From assembly GCA_009777365.1 (NCBI GenBank), contig WRLZ01000009.1, positions 1 through 14,397 on the forward strand: a DNA stretch of 14,397 bases. The letters run 5' to 3'. This stretch comes from Candidatus Saccharimonadota bacterium. GTDB lineage: Bacteria; Patescibacteriota; Saccharimonadia; Saccharimonadales; Saccharimonadaceae. A program made the translations under genes and the position numbers. The notes under the pieces were generated by a model that was given only the letters and a program-made list of their open reading frames with translations, was not told where the DNA came from and searched no databases. Below are positions 5,407 to 11,914 of the stretch, piece after piece; within the stretch, counting starts at the first letter, position 1, and each line of letters begins with the position of its first letter.

Positions 5407-5603
5407 AGAAGCGTAGGTAAGAATATCACCTACACGGCTACAGTTTTTAATCGGCTTAAGTATAAAAGGCGTATATTACAGGACTAATAAACCTTGTATA
5501 TACAAGGTTGTTTTTTATAAAAAACAACCGCCATTCCCTATACTTATCCGGCCCGAACCTTTCATCAACTATTTTAGGCTAATATGCCAAAGGAGGAAAA
5601 CAC
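5407..5603 (+). promoter_or_regulatory. Structured leader with overlapping perfect palindromes (attenuator candidate)
   Basis: The leader opens with hairpin GTAGGT...ACCTAC (about 5416-5434). After GGACTAA comes the perfect 20-bp palindrome AACCTTGTATATACAAGGTT (5490-5509) followed by GTTTTTT, a terminator layout. Overlapping its last four bases is a second perfect palindrome of 24 bp (5506-5529), GGTTGTTTTTTAT and its complement, which buries the T tract. The design matches the leader at 4334-4559, with unrelated palindrome sequences. The 13-mer CGGCCCGAACCTT at 5549-5561 recurs in the leader at 3024-3036. Confidence 0.7.
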
Positions 5604-5990
5604 ATGTTGTCAGTTATTTCCACAGTCGCGTTTTTTGCTTTTTCAGTTCTTTTCTTCGCAGGTGTTATCGCATTTTGCTCCTGGTTTTACGGGCGCATTT
5701 TTGCGGCAAGTCAATCCACTACCCAGTGGAGCACCCTAGGGATGTTGTTGTTTGTTGTCGTAGGTTTTATTTGGGGACAAATTGTCCGGGCTACTGCTTC
5801 TTTCCCCTATCTTCCCAAAACCCTTTTCGGCCAGTCACTCCTCATTGAACAATCCACCAACGCATTTGATTTTTACGGAAGCTCTCAGCTTATCGTAAAC
5901 ACACCCCTTATAGCCCTTCTCTGGGCAGCCCTTTTACTCCTTATCGCAGTACTCTTTATGACCATAGGTGTCTGCTCTGCTAGTAAATAG
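5604..5990 (+). CDS. Three-helix membrane protein of unknown function
   Basis: A 128-aa inner-membrane protein. The ATG follows AGGAGG with 7-base spacing. Hydrophobic segments lie at about residues 5-28, 43-61 and 100-124. Between the second and third is a soluble loop of about 38 residues with the aromatic stretch NAFDFYGSS; the positive-inside rule (RIFAAS loop, VRA, C-terminal K) does not decide the topology. No family is recognised. It is transcribed from its own promoter through a leader with a possible conditional terminator, and ends in a clear terminator. Its codon use is AT-richer and less C-ending than that of the MFS gene next door. Confidence 0.78.
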   Translation: MLSVISTVAFFAFSVLFFAGVIAFCSWFYGRIFAASQSTTQWSTLGMLLFVVVGFIWGQIVRATASFPYLPKTLFGQSLLIEQSTNAFDFYGSSQLIVNTPLIALLWAALLLLIAVLFMTIGVCSASK

Positions 5991-6002
5991 TCTAATATGT
6001 TG

Positions 6003-6040
6003 AAATCCCTCGTGCTTCTATAGGCGAGGGTTTCTTTATT
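6003..6040 (+). terminator. Intrinsic terminator after the 5604 gene
   Basis: AAATCCCTCG and CGAGGGTTT pair around a 12-base loop and are followed by TTTCTTTATTT. It starts 13 bp after the stop codon. Confidence 0.85.
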
Positions 6041-6098
6041 TCTGCAATCATTCTTCATACAACCCATCACGCTCATGTTGTAATTTTCGAGTAAATCA

Positions 6099-6127
6099 TT
6101 GACTATGAGCTGTTGCTACATTAGAAT
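6099..6127 (+). promoter_or_regulatory. Promoter of a structured RNA unit
   Basis: TTGACT (6099-6104) and TAGAAT (6122-6127) are 17 bp apart on the plus strand, the same type as the promoters at 1796, 4305 and 5378. Confidence 0.8.
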
Positions 6128-6133
6128 AGAGAG

Positions 6134-6252
6134 GTGGTTGTTTTCCGGGTAGAGTTTAGCTAGGCCTTAGAACGATGGTTCCCACCTCGGTTCTATAGGC
6201 TTCACTAAACGGCTGTATTCTAGGTATGGCTAGAAGCCAAGGAAGGAGGAAT
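6134..6252 (+). ncRNA. Structured RNA or leader of unknown class
   Basis: Downstream of the promoter lie two strong stems. One is GTTTAG-CTAGGCCTTAGAAC against GTTCTATAGGCTTCA-CTAAAC (about 6153-6216). The other is GGC-TGTA-TTCTAG with CTAGAA-GCC (about 6216-6243). Then comes GGAAGGAGGA, a near-perfect Shine-Dalgarno. The sequence does not match RNase P, tmRNA, SRP RNA or a known riboswitch that I can recall. It could be the leader of a lost gene or a small regulatory RNA. Confidence 0.5.
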
Positions 6253-6273
6253 ATGTTTACGTTTGACCTATAG
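6253..6273 (+). CDS. Six-codon ORF behind an ideal Shine-Dalgarno (MFTFDL)
   Basis: ATG at 6253 follows GGAGGA (6245-6250) by 2 bases (AAGGAGG-type core by about 5). The frame is ATG TTT ACG TTT GAC CTA TAG, giving MFTFDL. No longer ORF continues in any frame; the following 180 bases are non-coding. The other two leaders of this type (4334, 5407) lead into 60- and 128-codon genes, so this is either a leader peptide or the start of a gene destroyed by mutation. Confidence 0.35.
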   Translation: MFTFDL

Positions 6274-6460
6274 ATAATAGAAATAAGTATCGTATTGTTT
6301 CCCAAAAGAAAACCGGCTAAGCGTTAAAACTTAATCGGTATCCTCAACCATAAAGAGGTAATTCCTAGAATTGCCTCATTAAGATAATTATAATACAGGC
6401 GAACAGTAAAGTCAACATCCACGAAAACTAACCATAATATAACCCCAATAGCTAACCTTC
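6274..6460. other. Non-coding gap with two hairpins
   Basis: No gene is seen here. CCGGCTAAG...CTTAATCGG (about 6313-6337) and GAGGTAATTC-CTA-GAATTGCCTC (6355-6377, one G-U pair) can form hairpins. The second is followed by ATTAAGATAATTA rather than a clean T run, so it is at best a weak terminator for the unit at 6134. Confidence 0.4.
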
Positions 6461-6463
6461 CGT

Positions 6464-6490
6464 GCAAAGGCCCCATGCTTATGCTATAAT
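6464..6490 (+). promoter_or_regulatory. Promoter giving a leaderless MFS mRNA
   Basis: ATGCTATAAT holds an extended -10 (TGC-TATAAT, 6485-6490) ending only 8 bases before the ATG at 6499, so the transcript would begin at or within two bases of the start codon. There is no Shine-Dalgarno. The -35 is poor. Confidence 0.7.
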
Positions 6491-6498
6491 CAACCCAA

Positions 6499-7725
6499 AT
6501 GAAACCAAAACAAAAACCAGCAATAACCAAAAAATTCATCCTCCTCTACTCCCTAGCCTTCCTAGGCGCCTGGGCCGCACTCCTCGCCCAAACCTCCGCC
6601 GGCCTCGCCATCTGGACCACCCACATCGACGAAGCCAACAGAAACGAAACCCTCGCCCTCATCCTAGGTATCGGCGCCGTTTTCGCCCTAATCGCCAACC
6701 CCCTCTTCGGCTATCTCTCCGACCGTTCCCGTTCCCGCCTCGGCCGCCGTCGCCCCTTCATCCTCTTCGGCGCCTGGGGCGGCTTCGCCCTCCTCTGCCT
6801 CATGCCCCTCTTTGACAATGTCCTCTGGTCCATCATCATCTGGAGCCTCGTCCAACTCGTCTACAACGCTGGCCTCTCCGCCCTAGGCGCCGTCATCGCC
6901 GACCAAGTTCCAGCAAAAAGTCGTGGCGTAGTCTCCGCCACCATCAGCATCGGCGCCTCCGTCGGCATCTTCGTCGGCGTTGGCCTCGTCAGCCTTTTTT
7001 TCGCGAATCCCCTCCTCATGTTCGGCGCTCCCGCCCTTCTCGGCCTAGTCCTCATGACACTATTCGCCCTCACCATGAAAGACGAACACATCAAGGGCAA
7101 AAAAGCCAAATTCAACCTTGCCAAAATCTTCATCTTCAACCCCTTCCACCAAGGCGACTACACCAAATCTCTCCTCAGCCGCCTTTTTCTCTTCACCGCC
7201 ATCTTCATGGTTACTAATTTCCAAATCAACTTCATGCAAGACGCCCTCGGCTGGGACGAAGCCCGCGCCGCCAGAATGGTCTCCCTCACCTTCGCCGTCG
7301 CCACAGCCTTTGGCATCTTCGGCAACGCCATCTCTGGCTTCTTCGCCGATCGTACCCACAAATACAAAATCTGGGTCAATATTTTCGGCCTCCTCATGGC
7401 CGCCTCAATCGGCCTCTTGGTTTTCAACTGGGAAATGCCCATTTTCATCACCGTCATGGCCATCATCGGCACCGCCCAAGGCGTTTTCCTAACCGTCTCA
7501 TACGCCATCTCCACCTTCGTCCTACCCACCAAGGCCGACATCGGCAAATGGATGGGCATTGTCAACATCTCCTCCATGCTCCCCCAGTCCCTCGCCCCCG
7601 CCATCGCCCCACTCTTCCTCCTCATCGGCGAATCCGGCAACAACTACCACGCCCTCTTCATCGCCGCCGCCTCCTTCGCCCTCCTCGGCACCCTCCTCAA
7701 CCAAACCATCAAAAAAGTGCGATAA
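6499..7725 (+). CDS. MFS transporter, GPH/SLC45-like sugar symporter group
   Basis: A 408-aa, twelve-helix transporter of the major facilitator superfamily. Motif A is plain at residues 70-86: FGYLSDRSRSRLGRRRPF. A second, weaker copy (SGFFADRTHKYKIWVN) lies in the C-terminal half at the matching loop, as expected for the duplicated six-helix fold. The RSRLGRRRP form of motif A is typical of the glycoside-pentoside-hexuronide and SLC45 sucrose groups, so a sugar or glycoside carried with a cation is likely, but the substrate is not readable. The ATG is used without a Shine-Dalgarno from a promoter 8 bases away. Codon use is strongly C-ending (GCC, CTC, ATC), which generates long shadow frames on both strands. 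It stands alone, followed by a large inverted repeat. Confidence 0.9.
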   Translation: MKPKQKPAITKKFILLYSLAFLGAWAALLAQTSAGLAIWTTHIDEANRNETLALILGIGAVFALIANPLFGYLSDRSRSRLGRRRPFILFGAWGGFALLCLMPLFDNVLWSIIIWSLVQLVYNAGLSALGAVIADQVPAKSRGVVSATISIGASVGIFVGVGLVSLFFANPLLMFGAPALLGLVLMTLFALTMKDEHIKGKKAKFNLAKIFIFNPFHQGDYTKSLLSRLFLFTAIFMVTNFQINFMQDALGWDEARAARMVSLTFAVATAFGIFGNAISGFFADRTHKYKIWVNIFGLLMAASIGLLVFNWEMPIFITVMAIIGTAQGVFLTVSYAISTFVLPTKADIGKWMGIVNISSMLPQSLAPAIAPLFLLIGESGNNYHALFIAAASFALLGTLLNQTIKKVR

Positions 7726-7735
7726 TCATAAAGCT

Positions 7736-7859
7736 ACAACATCCGCAAAAACTCCAAGCGGCATCTCGGAAGGCTACATGCCTGAGAGAGAAGCGCATTT
7801 GTCATCTGTGAAGACAGATGCAAATGACGCTGTACGCGAGGAGCTTTTGCGGATGTTGT
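7736..7859. repeat. 124-bp inverted repeat folding as a three-way junction
   Basis: The ends, ACAACATCCGCAAAA (7736-7750) and TTTTGCGGATGTTGT (7845-7859), are perfect 15-bp inverted repeats. They extend inward through CTCC/GGAG and, past AA/GA mismatches, GCG/CGC. Inside are two further hairpins: GGCAT...ATGCC (7760-7782) and a long stem CATTTG-T-CATCTGT-GAAG-ACAGATG-CAAATG (7796-7826). No T run follows on either strand, so it is not a simple terminator. It could be a structured RNA or a small MITE-like element with terminal inverted repeats. It lies between the MFS stop and the promoter at 7883. Confidence 0.75.
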
Positions 7860-7882
7860 GCTCAAGGCTTTGCGACAAATAC

Positions 7883-7911
7883 TTGCATTTCCGATCCAAA
7901 CCGTGTAGAAT
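7883..7911 (+). promoter_or_regulatory. Promoter giving a leaderless mRNA for the 7921 gene
   Basis: TTGCAT (7883-7888) and TAGAAT (7906-7911) are 17 bp apart. The -10 ends 9 bases before the ATG at 7921, and no Shine-Dalgarno is present. Confidence 0.75.
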
Positions 7912-7920
7912 TAGACTAGT

Positions 7921-8454
7921 ATGGAAGAAAACACCGAGAAACAGGTAGAAAAACAAGTAGCCGAACCTATGGAAATCAGAGGCAAAAACGACGACCGCAT
8001 TGTCGCCTGGTCCGCCCCAGAATACATCCACAGCCAAAAAACCGGCTTCTGGATCACCATTGTCATCCTCGCCGTCCTAATCCTCCTCGCCATCTCCATC
8101 TTCTTCCGCGCCTGGAGCTTCACCATCCTCATCGGCGTCGGTATCTTTGCCGCCATCGTCCACGTTACCTCCAAACCCCGCAATATCAACTACTCCCTAT
8201 CAAGCGAAAGCTTAAAAATCAACGACCGCGAATACAAACTCGACACCTTCCGCGGCTTCGGAGTCCAGGAGGACAAAGACAAAAAAGCCTTCTCCGTCGT
8301 CCTGGAACCCACCAAAAAACTTGCCGGCAATGTAATTATTTATTTCCCCGAAGGCTCTGGCGAAGAAATCGTCGACGTCCTAGGCGGCATCCTCCCCATG
8401 GACGACATCAAGCCCGACCTCATCGACCGCCTCCTCGGCTTCCTCCACTTCTGA
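7921..8454 (+). CDS. Membrane protein with C-terminal PH-like domain
   Basis: A 177-aa protein of a type often seen in Patescibacteria. Residues 1-42 are polar and acidic, with a WSAPEYIHSQKTGFW stretch just before the membrane. Two adjacent hydrophobic segments follow: ITIVILAVLILLAISIFF and FTILIGVGIFAAIVHV. The remaining 90 residues are soluble and read as a beta-rich module (INYSLSSESLKINDREYKL, FSVVLEPTK, NVIIYFPEG) closed by a helix (IKPDLIDRLLGFLHF). This is the layout of bacterial Pleckstrin-homology-like membrane proteins, so the domain call is by pattern and moderate. The function is unknown. The start is the first ATG and translation is probably leaderless. It converges on the rubredoxin/GltS gene with a 7-bp gap. 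Confidence 0.72.
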   Translation: MEENTEKQVEKQVAEPMEIRGKNDDRIVAWSAPEYIHSQKTGFWITIVILAVLILLAISIFFRAWSFTILIGVGIFAAIVHVTSKPRNINYSLSSESLKINDREYKLDTFRGFGVQEDKDKKAFSVVLEPTKKLAGNVIIYFPEGSGEEIVDVLGGILPMDDIKPDLIDRLLGFLHF

Positions 8455-8461
8455 CCGACCC

Positions 8462-9745
8462 TTAAGCATGCTTTATATCTGTCCACTCCGCAATATCCCT
8501 ATCCACCGTCGCCAAGTTCGCCAACCCAAGCTCGCCCAACTCCCGAACACCCATAGCCCCCATCATGATTTTTATTTCATCATTTGACACTCTCAGGTAA
8601 TTCCCGACCTTAGAAGAATCATCCAAATCAACACTCGCCGCCATAGCCGTCAGCACCCCAGTCGCCACCGCCACAGCATCCGCCCCCATCGACAATGCTT
8701 TTATAAAATCAGACGACACCCGTAGCCCGCCAGTGATTATAAGCTCCATCTCCATACCATTCGCATCCATAAATTTCCTAGCCCTATGTAGCGCATAAAT
8801 CGTCGGTATCCCCGCCGCATCTTTCCACAGTTTCGGCGCCGCACCCGTTCCTCCGCCTCTCCCGTCTACCGTTATAAAATCTGGCTCGGCAATCTTTATC
8901 CATTCCATATCCGCCTCAACATTATTCGCCGCAATCTTTATACCAATCGGCCGTCCTTCGGATTTCTCCCGCAATTCATCCACCAATTTCTTAAGATCCC
9001 GTGCGGTGTTTATCTCAGGAAACGCTGGCGGCGAAATTATATCCTTGCCCTCTTCCCTCCCCCGCATTTTTGCGATCTCTGCCGTAACCTTATGCCCCGG
9101 CAAATGCCCGCCCAGCCCAGGTTTTGCCGACTGCCCTATCTTTATCTCAATCGCCCCAACCCGCTTCAAGTTCTTATCGCTCACGGAATATTTGTTTGGC
9201 ACATACTCAAAAATATATTTCTCATTCTCACCAATCTCACCTTCATAAATCCCACCTTCTCCCGAACCTATCGCGGCGCCTACCGATCTCGCCCCCTTGG
9301 CAATCGCCTCCTTCTGCTCACCCAATAGCGCACCATAACTCATATGCGACACAACTATAGGCGTACCCATAACCAGCGGCTTCTTGGCAGACTTGCCGAT
9401 TACCGTCTCCGTACTCGATTTTTCCAAGCCATCTATCGGCTTTCTCGCCAGCTGTGCCCCCATAAGCAAAATATCATCCCACTTTGCTATATTCATCTTC
9501 GTTCCCGCTGGCTCGACCAAACTTTCACCGCTACCTGCGATTTTCTGTATATAAGCCATACTATCTGCCACCGCAGAGAAATCACCGCTCGGAGCCTCTT
9601 CCCTCTCGGTTTTTTCTCCAGTCGACTGAAACAAACCTTTCGGCGCCGTACACACCGGACAACTCCAATCCTCCGCCAAACCACCGAACTTCGCCCCCTC
9701 TTTCCCCTCATCATATTCATAGCCGCACATCGTGCATCTGTACAT
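8462..9745 (-). CDS. Rubredoxin-GltS (FMN-binding glutamate synthase-like) fusion
   Basis: A 427-aa fusion. Residues 1-40 are a complete rubredoxin with Fe ligands C4, C7, C29 and C32 (CTMCGY and CPVCTAPKG). Residues about 85-400 are the FMN/TIM-barrel glutamate-synthase domain: SHMSYGALLGEQKEAIAKGA, IGSGEGG, IKIGQSAKPGLGGHLPG, ISPPAFPEINT, DFITVDGRGGGTGAAP and ITGGLRVSSDF, the FMN-phosphate region. In standard enzymes the stretch after this (GADAV...) carries cysteines for a 3Fe-4S cluster; here it reads GADAVAVATGVLTAMAASVD with no cysteine. Electrons therefore probably come from the fused rubredoxin. Its position behind rbr in a PerR-type operon points to a role in peroxide or oxygen detoxification rather than glutamate synthesis. 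AGGAGG precedes the ATG. Confidence 0.9.
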   Translation of the reverse strand: MYRCTMCGYEYDEGKEGAKFGGLAEDWSCPVCTAPKGLFQSTGEKTEREEAPSGDFSAVADSMAYIQKIAGSGESLVEPAGTKMNIAKWDDILLMGAQLARKPIDGLEKSSTETVIGKSAKKPLVMGTPIVVSHMSYGALLGEQKEAIAKGARSVGAAIGSGEGGIYEGEIGENEKYIFEYVPNKYSVSDKNLKRVGAIEIKIGQSAKPGLGGHLPGHKVTAEIAKMRGREEGKDIISPPAFPEINTARDLKKLVDELREKSEGRPIGIKIAANNVEADMEWIKIAEPDFITVDGRGGGTGAAPKLWKDAAGIPTIYALHRARKFMDANGMEMELIITGGLRVSSDFIKALSMGADAVAVATGVLTAMAASVDLDDSSKVGNYLRVSNDEIKIMMGAMGVRELGELGLANLATVDRDIAEWTDIKHA

Positions 9746-9784
9746 AATCTCCTCCTTATCTCATTTTAAGCTTATTATTTTACG

Positions 9785-9817
9785 GAAATAACGCCTCTCC
9801 GAAGAGGGCGCTATTTC
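9785..9817 (-). terminator. Strong hairpin between rbr and the rubredoxin/GltS gene
   Basis: On the minus strand GAAATAGCGCCCTC-TTCG-GAGAGGCGTTATTTC forms a long stem capped by a stable UUCG tetraloop. The bases after it are CGTAAAATAATAAG, without a T run, so it more likely serves as a partial terminator or an mRNA-processing and stability element setting the rbr to GltS ratio. Confidence 0.55.
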
Positions 9818-9830
9818 ACGTTCTGCCACC

Positions 9831-10376
9831 CTAAATATTATCGTTTTTTATCTCAAAGTCGCCCTGTGCATGCCCACAAACAGGACACTTCATCGGAGCC
9901 TCCGCCGTGTTATGCGTGAATCCACAGTTCTGACAACGCCATTCAACCGCCTCATCTTTCTTGAAAATCTTCCCCTCATCCAGAGTCTTCTTTATGCTCA
10001 AGTATCGCGCTTCATGCGACTTCTCGATTTCTCCCACTTTCTCCAATTTGAAAGCTATTTCGTCAAACCCCTCTTCTTTTGCAGTCTTTGCAAACTCCTT
10101 ATACATCTCAGTCCATTCATAATTCTCTCCGCTTGCCGCATCCGCCAAATTCTCGGACGTTGTCTTTTTCCCATGGAAATACTCAAACCAAATCTCGGCA
10201 TGCTCCATCTCGTTTTTGGCAGTCTCCTCGAAATAGTCCGCGATTGCGCTATACCCCTCTTTACGCGCAATCTTTGCATAAAACGTGTATTTATTTCGCG
10301 CCTGGCTTTCTCCAGCGAAGGCCGCCTTTAGGTTTTCCTCCGTTTTCGTTCCCTTTAGTTTGCTGTAATCTGTCAT
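9831..10376 (-). CDS. rbr: Rubrerythrin
   Basis: A 181-aa rubrerythrin, a cytoplasmic peroxide reductase that takes electrons from rubredoxin. The N-terminal four-helix ferritin-like domain carries the di-iron ligands: [17 protein letters not shown] (E at 14 and 23 region), E56-x-x-H59 in NEMEHAE, E88 area, and E118-x-x-H121 in [10 protein letters not shown]. The C-terminal rubredoxin-like domain has C148-x-x-C151 and C164-x-x-C167 (CQNCGF, CPVCGH). The length is normal for the family. The Shine-Dalgarno AGGGAGA lies inside the perR coding sequence; the first 86 bases of rbr overlap the end of perR in another frame, so translation may be coupled. It is the second gene of the peroxide operon. 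Confidence 0.97.
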   Translation of the reverse strand: MTDYSKLKGTKTEENLKAAFAGESQARNKYTFYAKIARKEGYSAIADYFEETAKNEMEHAEIWFEYFHGKKTTSENLADAASGENYEWTEMYKEFAKTAKEEGFDEIAFKLEKVGEIEKSHEARYLSIKKTLDEGKIFKKDEAVEWRCQNCGFTHNTAEAPMKCPVCGHAQGDFEIKNDNI

Positions 10377-10764
10377 CTTTCTCCCTTTCTTTTACGCAGC
10401 CTTTGCATTTTCCCATCGCGACGAGCTGTATGTCGTCAACCCGAAACCCGGAATCGTCGTTGAACACCTTCCCAAGCGCCCGCACAATCTTCCGACTTTC
10501 AACGTCCATTGCCTCTCCGCATTTTTTGCATATCAAATGATAATGCTCCCTCGTCGTCGCATCGAATCTATCAGCCTGCCCCGGCACCGAAATCCGAAGT
10601 ATCTCGCCATCTCGCGCCAGCTTATCCAAATTCCGATAAACCGTGCCCAAGCTGATATTCGGGCTCTCCGCCCTGACAGACTCATAAACCGCCGCCGCCG
10701 TAGGGTGATCATAGCGATTCATAATATTCGCCCTCACCAACATGCTTTGCCTTGAGTTACGCAT
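10291..10764 (-). CDS. perR: PerR-type Fur-family peroxide regulator
   Basis: I take ATG 10762-10764 (157 aa), since RNSRQ matches the conserved family start and the longer open frame upstream would run through the promoter and operator. The winged helix spans residues 1-60 ([30 protein letters not shown] as recognition region). Regulatory-metal candidates are H20 (HPTA), D68 (RFDA), H74 and H76 (HYH) and D87 (MDVE), which fits PerR (Asp in RFD) better than Fur. Structural zinc cysteines are C79/C82 and C120/C123. Unusually, the protein runs 34 residues past the last CxxC in a charged, Gly/Lys-rich tail encoded over the rbr start. It controls its own promoter and the two genes downstream. Confidence 0.92.
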   Translation of the reverse strand: MRNSRQSMLVRANIMNRYDHPTAAAVYESVRAESPNISLGTVYRNLDKLARDGEILRISVPGQADRFDATTREHYHLICKKCGEAMDVESRKIVRALGKVFNDDSGFRVDDIQLVAMGKCKGCVKEREKDDRLQQTKGNENGGKPKGGLRWRKPGAK

Positions 10765-10790
10765 CCGCTGCTTACCTTTCTTTCTAGTAT

Positions 10791-10817
10791 TGATAATAAT
10801 AATCATTACTATTATCA
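10791..10817. promoter_or_regulatory. PerR/Fur box operator
   Basis: TGATAATAATAAT-C-ATTACTATTATCA is a 27-bp palindrome with a single mismatch and contains the TGATAAT/ATTATCA half-sites of Fur-family operators. It lies immediately downstream of the -10 (10820-10825), over the transcript start, so binding would block transcription. Confidence 0.93.
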
Positions 10818-10819
10818 CT

Positions 10820-10848
10820 ATACTATCACACACAAATCCCCATGTCAA
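10820..10848 (-). promoter_or_regulatory. Promoter of the perR-rbr-rubredoxin/GltS operon
   Basis: On the minus strand TTGACA (10843-10848) and TAGTAT (10820-10825) are 17 bp apart, directly in front of the PerR box. Confidence 0.92.
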
Positions 10849-11000
10849 CCCCCACGTATCGCCCCCTCCCCCACCCCACAACCCCCATCCTCCCGTCATC
10901 CCGGGCCTCGCTATCCATCTTGTCCTCCTCGGGCTTGACCCAAGGACCCATGCCCCTTTCCTTTTTCCCTCCTTTATGTTAAAATAATCATAATAAACAA
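10849..11000. other. C-rich non-coding gap between divergent units
   Basis: No gene is seen. The first part is C-rich. Between 10894 and 10955 GTCATCCCGGG and CTCGGGCTTGACC recall short dispersed repeats of the GTCATCCCGGGCTTGACCCGGGA type known from other bacteria, but this copy is incomplete and interrupted. A TTAAAAT just before 11000 could be the -10 of the 33-aa gene. Confidence 0.35.
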
Positions 11001-11012
11001 AGGAGTTTAATC

Positions 11013-11114
11013 ATGGCAAGGAAGAAAAAAATCAAGGTTGCCCTACTCGGCCGCAACAACAACCACAAGCACAGCGTAAAACGCCAACGCAACAAAAAGA
11101 CCTTCAACCGCTAA
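11013..11114 (+). CDS. 33-aa highly basic small protein
   Basis: ATG at 11013 follows AAAGGAG with 7-base spacing, and the ORF ends in TAA just ahead of a good terminator, so a 33-residue product is convincing although very short. It begins MARKKKIKVALLGRNNNHKH and continues with KRQRNKK, about half Lys, Arg or His with three Asn in a row. Such composition suggests RNA binding, for example a small ribosome-associated protein, but I cannot match it to a known ribosomal protein. It is divergent from the perR operon. Confidence 0.7.
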   Translation: MARKKKIKVALLGRNNNHKHSVKRQRNKKTFNR

Positions 11115-11119
11115 ACCCC

Positions 11120-11139
11120 ACGCCCTCCGGGGCGTTTTT
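11120..11139 (+). terminator. Intrinsic terminator after the 33-aa gene
   Basis: ACGCCC-TCCG-GGGCGT followed by TTTTT, starting 5 bp past the stop codon. Confidence 0.93.
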
Positions 11140-11179
11140 GCTCCCCACAAACTCATTCTCATCCAACCCATTCCTCTCA

Positions 11180-11319
11180 TCCTCTGGGTGGTCGGGGGCT
11201 CCATCTGTCGACACAGCTGGCGAACATTCGACGCGCCGAAAGGATGCCTCTGGCATCATTGAGGTGCGGATGAATTTCCTCATAGCATTGCCGTCAGCAA
11301 TGCTATGAGCTTTTCGTGG
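11180..11319 (+). repeat. Degenerate cassette 6 with internal hairpin
   Basis: The 5' end ATCCTCTGGGTGGTCGGGGGC (SSGWSGA) is intact, but the W-x-x-RGG centre is lost and the frame has a TGA before the closing TTTTCGTGG. Inside, CTCATAGCATTGC-CGTCA-GCAATGCTATGAG (11279-11309) is a perfect 13-bp hairpin. The 3' flank GAACAATGTTATATAACATGAACC is shared with 3255-3276. Confidence 0.65.
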
Positions 11320-11341
11320 AACAATGTTATATAACATGAAC
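11320..11341. repeat. Shared palindrome at the second tail-to-tail junction
   Basis: ATGTTATATAACAT (11324-11337) within the same flanking bases as at 3255-3276, again between the 3' ends of a plus and a minus cassette. Confidence 0.75.
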
Positions 11342-11344
11342 CTC

Positions 11345-11477
11345 CCCACGAAACCTATATCTCATCAATCCAACCGTTTCCGAGACGTGATTCATTCACG
11401 TCCGGAAACAATAGCTAGCCTTTCTTTTCATAGATTTTCTTTGGCAAAGAAAATCTAATACGGGGCCACTCAGAGGA
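11345..11477 (-). repeat. Cassette-bounded element 7 with two hairpins (no lectin-like frame)
   Basis: Ends are TCCTCTGAGTGGCCCC and GGTTTCGTGGGG on the minus strand, but the interior lacks the RGG and AGVE codons. It holds two strong hairpins: AGATTTTCTTT..AAAGAAAATCT (11432-11456) and GTTTCCG-A-GACGTGA..TCACGTCCGGAAAC (11376-11409). It is the same sub-type as 3709-3754. Confidence 0.6.
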
Positions 11478-11506
11478 TGGAGAAGATGATTGTGTCCGAT
11501 ACGAAG

Positions 11507-11914
11507 TTACTTTACAACTGCAGTATCAAAAGCAGCAAGCTCGTCATTCAGATAAGGCATGTCGGGCAGAGGATTCAGCAGGTAGATTTTCTTCTTTAAG
11601 AAATGCGCGAAACCCATCTCAAGGAAAGTATTGGCGCCGATATAATTCTTGATACCGTTTTTGTCATGGTTTAAGACAAGAATAGCATCGCTCCGTTCAA
11701 TTTCCTGAAAATGGACGTTGATGGCATCAATATCACGTTTGCGCTTGGCACGATCGTAGGACTCATTCCTCGCAACCTTTTCGTCCAATTCGCGGGCGCT
11801 TAAGGGTATAATCACAGCCTTACCCTCGGACTCGAGCTTCTTGGCTACCTCTTTCATCTCGCGGGCAAACTTAATACTGCCGCAAACACAAATAGTTTTC
11901 TCCTTGATATTCAT
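11507..11914 (-). CDS. Nucleoside 2-deoxyribosyltransferase-like protein
   Basis: A 135-aa Rossmann-like protein. It opens with a beta strand and glycine-containing turn (TICVCGSIKFAREM), has a charged middle (KKLESEGKAVIIPLSARELD) and the telling block IGANTFLEMGFAHFLKKKIYLLN (about residues 92-114), which in this superfamily places the catalytic Glu and the Gly of the deoxyribosyl site. SDAILVLNHDKNG at about 74-86 corresponds to the D-x-x-V-x-N strand. The family cleaves or swaps nucleobases on (deoxy)nucleosides, but many members are unassigned, so only a fold-level call is made. A -10 (TAAAAT, 11921-11926) ends 6 bases before the ATG and no Shine-Dalgarno is seen, so translation is probably leaderless. 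Confidence 0.75.
   Translation of the reverse strand: MNIKEKTICVCGSIKFAREMKEVAKKLESEGKAVIIPLSARELDEKVARNESYDRAKRKRDIDAINVHFQEIERSDAILVLNHDKNGIKNYIGANTFLEMGFAHFLKKKIYLLNPLPDMPYLNDELAAFDTAVVK

Noticed and set aside
7060..7704. Several long minus-strand and alternative plus-strand frames inside the MFS gene
   Set aside because: They are shadows of strongly C-ending codon use; their products are low-complexity Pro/Arg/Ser or Glu/Gly chains without starts.
10765..10899. Longer PerR with an N-terminal hydrophobic extension
   Set aside because: The extension is translated from the promoter, operator and C-rich spacer; family alignment starts at RNSRQ.
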